Shown piece by piece: positions 1 to 4,520 of a DNA stretch of 5,125 bases (the first letter of the stretch is position 1; each line of letters begins with the position of its first letter). Source of the stretch: Acidimicrobiales bacterium (lineage in GTDB: Bacteria > Actinomycetota > Acidimicrobiia > Acidimicrobiales > JABEUL01); NCBI GenBank assembly GCA_013044465.1, contig JABEUL010000163.1, positions 1 through 5,125 of the forward strand, written 5' to 3'. Below the pieces are notes generated by a model. The model had not been told where the DNA came from, ran no database searches, and saw nothing but the letters and a program-made list of their open reading frames with translations. A program made the position numbers and the translations under genes.

Positions 1-897
1 AGTTTTCATTAGATAGTTAAAACAACCTTTTTCCAGATCAGGAAGAAGTTTAAGGCCAAGTGGAGTAGTAACTTCATTCAGAGGGGCAGCTTTGTTGCCA
101 TAAGCAATATTGAACCCCTCTCCTGCCATATATAAATAAAACGCATAAGGACTTGATTTAAGTGCGGAGTATACGAATTCAAACTGAGAAGGTGGAGCAC
201 CGGCGACTACACCCATTAAATCTAGATTCGTATCGTATTGTCTTCCAATATCCCAGGTAAAAAGAGCTGTCTGGCCACCTTCGGAATGTCCCCAAACAAT
301 ATATCTATTGCTTGCATGAAAAAAAGCATCATTATGTACAGCACTCACAATATCTATGGAATTTCTGGCTGAAAGTACGCCTACCAAATAAGCTAGGATC
401 CCCGGAGGAGTTCCTTCTCCCTGATAGTCGCTAGCAGTAACTTCATATCCTTTATCTATAAGGCTACTAAGTGACTCAACTGCAGTGGAGGGGTCTAATG
501 AAGGAGCACAGCTATTTGACATTCCATTTGTCCCATGTGACCAGTCAACAACGTTGTAGCCACCATTAGGTGGAGCAGCTTTTGGCACGTATACAAGACC
601 AGTTACTGGAACAACCTTGTTTTGCAAAGTGAGTGAGGTATACATAACCCTGTAAGCAGTTGCATTTATACCAGTTACCGGTACTTGCTCGGACTTAATC
701 AATTGCCCAGGCTTATCTGGAATGGTCTTAGGAATTGCATAAAATGAAGGCAGCCCAGCCGGAGCTTTACTAGCAGTTGGGGAGTTAGAATTTGTGGTAG
801 AGCTGCAACTGGAAGCAACGAGAGCAGCAACTGTAAAAAAGATTACAGCAGTAGCTCTCTTTTTAAGCTTAAGGCAGTCTTTTGTCAAGTTAATCAT
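1..897 (-). CDS. Secretory lipase (LIP family) lipoprotein, C-terminus missing
   Basis: Likely an exported, membrane-anchored alpha/beta-hydrolase acting on esters or lipids outside the cytoplasm. The frame is open for 299 codons from ATG at 897 to the left window edge with no stop, so the C-terminus is missing. Residues 1-30 form a lysine-rich start and hydrophobic core (about 17-28), followed by the lipobox-like VASSC with Cys31 as the lipid site. A Ser/Thr/Pro-rich linker follows. The core shows SHGT (120-123, oxyanion-type), NSCAPS with Cys130, GYEV..SDYQGEGTP (150-164), and the nucleophile elbow GHSEGG (203-208) with Ser205. AGAPP follows at 232-236. This order is typical of the LIP secretory lipases known in actinobacteria and fungi. 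Cys130 and Cys292 could form a disulfide. The expected catalytic Asp and His lie beyond the edge. ATG 897 is chosen because it precedes the signal sequence and has AGAGGAG 11 bases upstream. Substrate is not predictable. Confidence 0.88.
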   Translation of the reverse strand, partial: MINLTKDCLKLKKRATAVIFFTVAALVASSCSSTTNSNSPTASKAPAGLPSFYAIPKTIPDKPGQLIKSEQVPVTGINATAYRVMYTSLTLQNKVVPVTGLVYVPKAAPPNGGYNVVDWSHGTNGMSNSCAPSLDPSTAVESLSSLIDKGYEVTASDYQGEGTPPGILAYLVGVLSARNSIDIVSAVHNDAFFHASNRYIVWGHSEGGQTALFTWDIGRQYDTNLDLMGVVAGAPPSQFEFVYSALKSSPYAFYLYMAGEGFNIAYGNKAAPLNEVTTPLGLKLLPDLEKGCFNYLMKT

Positions 898-908
898 ATT
901 TAGGCCAG

Positions 909-915
909 CTCCTCT
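909..915 (-). promoter_or_regulatory. Ribosome binding site of the lipase gene
   Basis: AGAGGAG on the minus strand, 11 bases before ATG 897. The reading frame stays open further upstream, so this site and the signal peptide immediately after ATG 897 decide the start. It is the clearest Shine-Dalgarno sequence in the window. Confidence 0.65.
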
Positions 916-953
916 GATTGCGTTAGATTTCTTTTCTATGCTCTTAAAAGTCA

Positions 954-1000
954 ACTTGGATGCTACTTCGAAGTGCAGTTCATTTGAGTGTAGTTCATAA
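954..1000 (+). repeat. Short dispersed repeat, copy 1 (inverted relative to copy 2)
   Basis: The first 24 bases (ACTTGGATGCTACTTCGAAG and TGCA) match the reverse complement of 2667-2690 with one mismatch. A second looser block (CATTTGAGTGTAGTTCAT) matches CATTCGAGTATAAGTCAT in copy 2 after about 11 extra bases there. It contains the 10-bp palindrome ACTTCGAAGT. It sits just upstream of the lipase gene, while copy 2 lies within an apparent insertion in a pilin-like pseudogene. It may be a tiny mobile or miniature repeat; no transposase or target duplication was identified. Confidence 0.5.
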
Positions 1001-1178
1001 TGACAGCGTAATGCGCTTCAATGGAAACCTTCCATCCGAGAATCTTCCTTGGTTTGCAGCTATTTTGTCGTTGGCGGCGTAAAGCATGGATGCATTTAGT
1101 TGTTAGTTTGTCACTTTAGTGCATCGAGATCTTGGTTATTGAATTGTGACACGTGCAGAGTTTTCAACTACTTTGGCA

Positions 1179-1529
1179 CTATCTTGCGGGAATGCGGCAA
1201 CTAGGTCTTACTGTCTTTGAAGTTGTAACTTCGAATGTGCCACCTAACGACGAATAGATTGAATTTGCCTCAAATATTGCTTGTCTAAGGTTGAACTTGG
1301 CTGCAGTGTAAAGAGCAGTGGAAGGACCATAAAATCCAATATTGCTCACGAAAGTATAAAACAACTTGAGAACTAAAGTTCTGACAACTAATTGGATGAG
1401 AGCGAAACTGGCCTTTGCCATTAAATGAGATCCTTGAACAGGTTGATTTGCAATACTGTTGGATCTGTGCCTAGATTCCATCCAACTTTAATCTCTATTC
1501 TTGACTGGCGACATTTCCGATTTATTCGT
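1179..1529 (-). pseudogene. Pilin-like pseudogene 1
   Basis: Broken paralog of the two open pilin-like genes. The position matching the ATG of pseudogene 2 is ACG (1529-1527), and codon 14 is TAA (1490-1488) where pseudogene 2 has CAA. From ATG 1481 the frame stays open for 100 codons. The membrane segment reads SFALIQLVV (1409-1383), a close relative of the type IV prepilin motif GFTLIELLVV with Glu5 changed to Gln. Between GCA-AAG and GTG-AGC it has exactly 21 codons, the same as the 215-aa gene. The next part, YGPSTALYTAAKFNLRQAIF and the following EANSIYSSLGG, aligns with the start of the globular domain of the open gene. The frame then diverges and stops at 1179, so the cysteine-containing half is missing or scrambled. 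Translation from an internal start is possible but nothing supports it. Confidence 0.7.
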
Positions 1530-1698
1530 TGTATGGCGCGGTTCCATTAGTCTCGTTCGAGGTCATGAGATGGAAGGATTGGGAAATATCACCATTGATA
1601 TTTGCCAAAGCATCTGCTACCGAAATGTAGTAACACCCTCTCAGAACTTCCTGACCAAGAGTTGTGGCTAGGAAAACTTTGAATGAAACTTTACTCAT
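1522..1698 (-). pseudogene. 58-codon remnant, perhaps of a pilin C-terminal half (unit 1)
   Basis: Open frame from ATG 1698 to TAA 1522, 58 residues, with the peptide GQEVLRGCYYISVADALA in its middle. The same peptide is readable in unit 2 at 2836-2990, but there it is frameshifted, which argues against a conserved small gene. The GQEV and GCYY elements recall GCQEVELV and LCYY in the globular domain of the neighbouring open genes, so this may be the second half of another pilin-like copy. It has no clear ribosome site, and its start overlaps nothing conserved. It ends exactly where pseudogene 1 begins. It could be a short expressed peptide, but decay is more likely. Confidence 0.4.
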
Positions 1699-1717
1699 CC
1701 GATCAATTACTTATCGG
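1699..1717. repeat. Inverted repeat downstream of the 198-aa gene
   Basis: CCGAT (1699-1703) and ATCGG (1713-1717) flank a 9-base AT-rich loop. The equivalent position in unit 2 (2990-3010) keeps an inverted repeat although its bases differ. It lies about 70 bases past the stop of the 198-aa gene. No T-run follows on the minus strand, so it is not a standard intrinsic terminator. Confidence 0.35.
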
Positions 1718-1785
1718 GTAAGCAATGTCAGCAGAACCCAGGGGCAGCAGTTGTCTGGTGCCCAATAAACAGGGTAGTGTCAAGG

Positions 1786-2382
1786 CTACGGTCCCAGCCA
1801 ACCACCCACTTTCCAGTTTGAAACTTTGTCAAAAGTGCTACACATTGCTTCTCCAGATTGGAGAGGTCGGCTCCCAAAGATTACGTCTTGAATACCAGAG
1901 TAAGACCCAGTTGGAGAAGTAGTGGTTGATGAAGTAGTTTTGTCAATTTTTGCGTAGTAACAGAGTGAATTCGTCAGATCGATCGCAACTAACTCAAGTT
2001 CCTGACATCCCCTAGCCTCGCTGCACTTTAGGTCAGTAACGCCAACAGCGTTACTTGTTACTACTGTATCTGAAGTATAGATAATATTAGGATCGCCTTT
2101 TTGCATTTCCTTTACCATCTCTGAAGTTGATTTTCCAAAGCTGTTACCTAGTTGCCCATAGACCGCGTATGATTCAAGCACAGCATTGCTTATGTCGGAT
2201 GCGGCAACTGAGCTATATTCTGGCGGTGGCATGTATGATCCGCCTCTGGTTTCCATTATGTAAAATACTCCGCTAACTAAAATGCCGATTACGAATAGGA
2301 CGAGAGCGAAGGCAAACTTTGCTCCAGAAAGCGGTCGACGCCAAAAGTGATTTGATGATTTATTTTGTTTGTTAAGCTTCAC
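1786..2382 (-). CDS. Pilin-like membrane-anchored protein, 198 aa
   Basis: Function not proven; probably a surface protein descended from type IV pilins. Residues 1-20 are basic, a single hydrophobic helix spans about 23-43, and the rest (44-198) would lie outside the membrane. The helix starts AFALVL (24-29), aligning ungapped with AFTLIL of the 215-aa paralog and SFALIQ of pseudogene 1; the pilin Glu5 position is Leu29. The outer domain has Cys120, Cys126, Cys141 and Cys181, all conserved in the paralog, and shared blocks GKSTSE.VKEMQKG, VGVTDLKC, GCQE, LCYY and CST.DKVSNWKVG. These, including the aromatic C-terminal end, recall actinobacterial pilin domains. The only usable start is GTG 2382: an in-frame TGA lies six codons upstream and no Shine-Dalgarno is seen. 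Relative to the paralog, the N-terminal leader has lost about 65-70 bases including the ATG, so translation efficiency is doubtful. A promoter candidate lies 48-76 bases upstream. Confidence 0.65.
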   Translation of the reverse strand: MKLNKQNKSSNHFWRRPLSGAKFAFALVLFVIGILVSGVFYIMETRGGSYMPPPEYSSVAASDISNAVLESYAVYGQLGNSFGKSTSEMVKEMQKGDPNIIYTSDTVVTSNAVGVTDLKCSEARGCQELELVAIDLTNSLCYYAKIDKTTSSTTTSPTGSYSGIQDVIFGSRPLQSGEAMCSTFDKVSNWKVGGWLGP

Positions 2383-2472
2383 TGGATTCGTGTGTGCTCA
2401 TGAGTTGAAAGCTGTCAGAAAAATCATTCTTCATAATTACTAAAGCATTCGCCAGCAATTAATTACCACACT
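2380..2472 (-). repeat. Conserved 93-bp upstream cassette, copy A
   Basis: Matches 3739-3831 at 86 of 93 positions without gaps, much closer than the protein-coding parts of the two units. It covers the promoter candidate and the 5' untranslated stretch and ends at the start of the 198-aa gene. It also contains a 9-codon ATG frame (2402-2373) that overlaps the gene start; the corresponding codon in copy B is ATC, so it is probably not a leader peptide. Confidence 0.8.
2430..2458 (-). promoter_or_regulatory. Promoter candidate for the 198-aa pilin-like gene
   Basis: On the minus strand, TTGCTG (2458-2453) and TATGAA (2435-2430) are separated by 17 bases, a good fit to a housekeeping sigma promoter. 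Both boxes and the spacer are unchanged in the copy before the 215-aa gene. Transcription would start near 2423, about 40 bases before GTG 2382. Conservation of the block could also simply reflect recent exchange. Confidence 0.5.
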
Positions 2473-2477
2473 TATAT

Positions 2478-2822
2478 TGTGCCGCCTAACTGCGAATAGA
2501 TTGAATTTGCCTCAAATATTGCATTTCCAAGGCCGGACTTGGCTGCACTGTAAAGAGCAGTGGAGAGACCATATTATCCATAATGCTCACGATACTGTAA
2601 AACAACTTGAAAACTAAAATTCTGGTTACTAATAAGATGACTTATACTCGAATGCAGTAGTCGGATTGCACTTCGAAGTAGAATCCAAGTGAAATTGAAA
2701 TTACCTTTTGCAAAAAAATGCGATCTGTGAATAGGTCGATTTGCAAAACTGTTGGATCTGCGCCTAGATTCCATCCCACTTTGATCACTAACTTTGACTG
2801 GTGGGAATTCTAATTTATTCAT
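2478..2822 (-). pseudogene. Pilin-like pseudogene 2, with insertion and frameshift
   Basis: Broken paralog starting with MNKLEF at ATG 2822, whose 22-residue leader has the same length as the leader of the 215-aa gene before a shared Arg. The membrane-segment position is interrupted by about 52 extra bases (2642-2693) that are absent from pseudogene 1 and from both open genes. Just after KLFYSIVS (in the alternative frame) one base is missing compared with pseudogene 1. This brings TAA (2576-2574) into the frame that otherwise continues as YGLSTALYSAAKSGLGNAIF and EANSIYSQLGG. The copy is cut at about 2478, directly against the upstream cassette of unit 1, which is the duplication junction. 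A frame from ATG 2906 to 2574 exists, but it only links unrelated frames across these lesions. Confidence 0.75.
2641..2690 (-). repeat. Short dispersed repeat, copy 2, within the insertion in pseudogene 2
   Basis: Reverse complement of this stretch begins ACTTGGATTCTACTTCGAAG and matches the plus strand from 954 at 23 of 24 positions, then again loosely after a small gap. It coincides almost exactly with the 52 bases present only in pseudogene 2, so the repeat itself is probably what was inserted. Confidence 0.55.
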
Positions 2823-2835
2823 TGTGCTGCATGGT

Positions 2836-2990
2836 TTAGTTAGTCTCATTTGAGGGCATGAGATGGAGGCATAGGGATGTATCACCTTTGGTAATTGCCA
2901 AAGCATCTGCTACTGAATTGTCGTAATGTCCTTTTAAAATGTCTTGACAGGTGCTGGGGCGGTCAAAATTCTGACTGAAACTACATTCAG
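2836..2990 (-). pseudogene. Frameshifted remnant matching the 58-codon frame (unit 2)
   Basis: Homolog of 1522-1698. The upper part reads LNVVSVRILTAPAP in one frame; after one missing base the match continues as CQDILKGHYDNSVADALA and ends HLMPSNETN followed by TAA at 2838-2836. Matching residues to the unit 1 copy include SVADALA and SNETN. VVSV followed by a beta-strand-like stretch recalls pilin outer domains, but this is weak. It is not translatable as one protein. Confidence 0.45.
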
Positions 2991-3033
2991 CCGAGTAATT
3001 ACTTATCGGCTAGGTGATCTCGTCTGCACCTAG
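2990..3033. repeat. Two adjacent inverted repeats downstream of the 215-aa gene
   Basis: GCCGA (2990-2994) pairs with TCGGC (3006-3010), with the inner palindrome AGTAATTACT (2995-3004). Directly next to it CTAGGTG (3010-3016) pairs with CACCTAG (3027-3033) around a 10-base loop. The first element corresponds to 1699-1717 in unit 1; the second has no clear counterpart there. Position past the gene's stop suggests a transcript-end or processing hairpin, but no T-run follows on the minus strand. Confidence 0.35.
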
Positions 3034-3076
3034 GAGCGGTAATTGTCTCGAGCATAATAACAAGGTAGTGTCAAGG

Positions 3077-3724
3077 CTATGGCCAAGGGAAGCTACCCAC
3101 TTTCCAGTTCGAAACCTTATCACTAGTGCTGCATTGATCTTCTCCAGATTTGAGTAATCGGCTCCCATAAACGGCGGTTTGAGAGCTAGAATTTACGCCA
3201 TTGGAAGAAGTAGTGGGTAGTGTAACAGTTTTGTTAACTCTTACGTAATAGCAAAGTGAATCCCTTAGGTCAATTGACACTAGCTCTACCTCTTGACACC
3301 CCTGGACATGGCGACACTTCAAGTCAGTAACGCCAACAACATTTGCTGCCTTGGCGGTATTAGTGACATAGGAAATGATAATTGCGCCTTTCTGCATTTC
3401 TTTTACCGTCTCTGAAGTTGATTTTCCATAGGTGTGACCCAGGTGTACATATACGGCGCCTGCCACAATTATAGCGTCGCCAAGATTGGACTGAGCTGCC
3501 GTACTATAACCAAACCCAGGACCATAATATCCAATTTTGCTCACGATAATATAGAAGAATTCACTAGCTAAAATGACGATTACGAATAAGATCAGAGTGA
3601 AAGCAATCTTTGCACTAGAAAGTGGTCGATGCCAAAAGTGATTTAAAGATTTATTAGTACGCTGTTGCGACTTTATGGAATGGAAATGTTCATCCTTGTT
3701 TGGTGACAGATTTAAACCACTCAT
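3077..3724 (-). CDS. Pilin-like membrane-anchored protein, 215 aa
   Basis: Best preserved member of the array; probably an exported surface protein of type IV pilin descent, role unproven. Residues 1-37 form a polar, basic leader, a hydrophobic helix spans about 40-61, and the outer domain fills 62-215. The helix begins AFTLILFVIVIL (41-52), very like GFTLIELLVVIVIL of prepilins but with Ala at the cleavage-site glycine and Leu46 at glutamate 5. The next part, YSTAAQSNLGDAI, resembles the alpha-helix region of actinobacterial pilins. Cys137, Cys143, Cys158 and Cys198 are shared with the 198-aa paralog and could form two disulfides. The segment between Cys158 and Cys198 is Ser/Thr/Asn-rich and varies most between paralogs. 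ATG 3724 is chosen because the leader length matches that of pseudogene 2; AGAAA just upstream is a poor ribosome site. A promoter candidate lies 65-93 bases upstream. A plain single-pass secreted protein unrelated to pili remains possible. Confidence 0.75.
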   Translation of the reverse strand: MSGLNLSPNKDEHFHSIKSQQRTNKSLNHFWHRPLSSAKIAFTLILFVIVILASEFFYIIVSKIGYYGPGFGYSTAAQSNLGDAIIVAGAVYVHLGHTYGKSTSETVKEMQKGAIIISYVTNTAKAANVVGVTDLKCRHVQGCQEVELVSIDLRDSLCYYVRVNKTVTLPTTSSNGVNSSSQTAVYGSRLLKSGEDQCSTSDKVSNWKVGSFPWP

Positions 3725-3738
3725 TTTCTGTTATTTTT

Positions 3739-3831
3739 CACTGGAATCGTGTGTGCTGATGAGTTGAAAACCGTCAGAAATATCATTCTTCATAATTACT
3801 AAAGCATTCGCCAGCAATTTATTACCACACC
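3739..3831 (-). repeat. Conserved 93-bp upstream cassette, copy B
   Basis: Ungapped 86-of-93 match to 2380-2472. It lies 14 bases before ATG 3724 of the 215-aa gene. Beyond 3831 the similarity to unit 1 ends, so this is the outer edge of the duplicated block. Confidence 0.8.
3789..3817 (-). promoter_or_regulatory. Promoter candidate for the 215-aa pilin-like gene
   Basis: TTGCTG (3817-3812) and TATGAA (3794-3789) on the minus strand with a 17-base spacer, identical to the copy before the 198-aa gene. Expected transcript start is near 3782, giving a leader of roughly 60 bases. No operator-like symmetry overlapping the boxes was seen. Confidence 0.5.
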
Positions 3832-4054
3832 TCTTTTGAAGTGTTGGACTATAGCGAACTGGTTGATTTTAACTTCCCCAGTTCTAACTATCGCAGATGT
3901 TTTTGGTACTTTAGTGTTGGCCGGTTTAATAAATTGAAGAACCTAGCGATTTTATAAAATGTTAGACCTTAAAATCCACTACTTAGGAAGTCTCCCATAG
4001 CTTGTTTGACTTTCATTTCTATTTGAAATTCTTGATGAAATCTAAAACCTAAGA
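3832..4054. other. Gene-free stretch between the pilin-like array and the IS66 remnant
   Basis: No credible reading frame or RNA gene on either strand. It holds an AT-only 12-bp palindrome ATTTTATAAAAT (3949-3960). On the minus strand near 3978-4013 the peptide KQAMGDF is readable and faintly recalls the AM..G motif that follows the recognisable part of IS66 transposases, so transposase debris may extend here, but that is weak. Confidence 0.4.
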
Positions 4055-4342
4055 TTAGGCCACCTTGCACAGATGAGTAAATATTAGTAGGGCAATTAAA
4101 GAACTTGAAGCAACATGTATCCAATGTAGAGATCCCTCTACCCTGGCCCCTGTTTTATCAAAATGGACTGTTGGGGCGTTACAAAGCAGATCTGTAATTG
4201 TCTTCGAGAATAATCCAAGTAAACTGCCGCCTGCAATTATCATTTTCGCTACTGCACCTGGGGAAATAGGAATGGAAAGTACATAGGCCAATACCAAGTT
4301 ACGAAAAATGTGCTGGTCACGCGAATAGTTGAAAATAACTCT
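4055..4342 (-). pseudogene. IS66-family transposase fragment (decayed)
   Basis: Internal part of a DDE transposase of the IS66 type. The open frame begins after TAG at 4345-4343 and ends at TAA 4055. In order it shows RDQHIF (like the QHIP motif), SIPISPGAVAKMI (like the P.S.GT motif), ITDLLCNAPTVHFDKTGARV and then EGSLHWIHVASS. The last part matches the family signature (H-D-E-T-G-x-R-V ... G-K-L-H-W-x-H-V-A-S-T) containing the first catalytic Asp, but Glu is replaced by Lys and the frame stops soon after. The fragment is about 95 codons against about 500 for a full transposase. No ribosome site, zinc-binding N-terminus, second or third catalytic acid, accessory genes or terminal repeats are seen. 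The frame begins TTG at 4297 if translation is forced, but expression is unlikely. Its two hydrophobic patches should not be read as a small membrane protein. Confidence 0.72.
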
Positions 4343-4520
4343 CTAGGGACTACCTAAATCAAGGTTAAATTATTGATGGGGTCTGAACAGATGCCAAGAT
4401 TCTATAATATGTTTAATTTGATACAGGCAACATGGAACCTTGCTTCCAATCTAAGCGGAGGAAGGGACCTAGCTGTCTAGGAGAGTAAATGTTCTAGTAA
4501 ATTATTTAAGCAAAGTGGAG
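4343..4520. other. Gene-free stretch downstream of the membrane protein gene
   Basis: No gene is visible. It probably contains older transposase debris and the transcript end of the gene at 4521. The only hairpin noticed is CCTAG/CTAGG around four bases (4468-4481), about 40 bases past the stop codon, with no T-run behind it on the minus strand, so termination here is uncertain. Confidence 0.4.

Larger units (their letters stand above)
898..1178. other. Region between the lipase and pilin-like pseudogene 1
   Basis: No gene is supported here. The stretch holds the lipase 5' region, a short segment at 954-1000 that recurs inverted inside pseudogene 2, and possibly further debris of pseudogene 1. 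For example, GWKV is readable on the minus strand near 1023-1034, recalling the NWKVG near the C-terminus of the open paralogs, but stops and frame changes separate it from the recognisable pseudogene. A TTGACT lies at 949-954 (minus) without a convincing -10 box at normal spacing. Confidence 0.5.
1237..2472 (-). repeat. Tandem duplication unit 1 (pilin-like block)
   Basis: On the minus strand this unit runs from the 93-bp upstream cassette through the 198-aa pilin-like gene and the 58-codon remnant to pseudogene 1. The same order of homologous segments recurs in unit 2 (about 2478-3831), in the same orientation, including the shared bases just after both stop codons (TAGCCTTGACACTACC). Pairs of matching landmarks are 1237/2478, 1479/2774, 1713/3005, 1786/3077 and 2472/3831. 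Homology seems to stop at the outer edges. Divergence is clear in the coding parts and low in the upstream cassettes. Confidence 0.75.
2478..3831 (-). repeat. Tandem duplication unit 2 (pilin-like block)
   Basis: Second copy of the block at about 1237-2472, about 120 bp longer, mainly because of the 52-bp insertion in pseudogene 2 and the longer leader of the 215-aa gene. It has the same order and orientation: upstream cassette, open pilin-like gene, remnant, pseudogene. Its low end stops abruptly inside pseudogene 2 where the unit 1 cassette begins (about 2473-2477). Confidence 0.75.

Noticed and set aside
794..1000. Plus-strand frame of 68 codons
   Set aside because: It overlaps the lipase signal peptide and ribosome site antisense, has no ribosome site of its own, and its composition looks like a complement of the real gene.
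1725..1922. Plus-strand frame of 65 codons
   Set aside because: It lies mostly antisense to the 198-aa pilin-like gene, which has a clear paralog; nothing supports the plus-strand reading.
2373..2402. Nine-codon leader peptide before the 198-aa gene
   Set aside because: Its ATG is ATC in the matching cassette before the 215-aa gene, and no ribosome site precedes it.
2574..2906. A 110-codon minus-strand frame as an intact protein
   Set aside because: It joins the upstream remnant read out of frame, the pilin-like leader, a 52-bp insertion and a frameshifted tail, so it is an accident of decay.
1179..3831. CRISPR array or other regular short repeats
   Set aside because: The repetition comes from two long diverged units of about 1.2-1.4 kb, not evenly spaced short repeats.
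4055..4297. Small two-span membrane protein
   Set aside because: The hydrophobic stretches are part of the IS66 transposase fold; the DKTG...HWIHVAS motif explains the frame better.
4468..4481. Intrinsic terminator after the membrane protein gene
   Set aside because: Only a 5-bp stem and no T-run follows on the minus strand.
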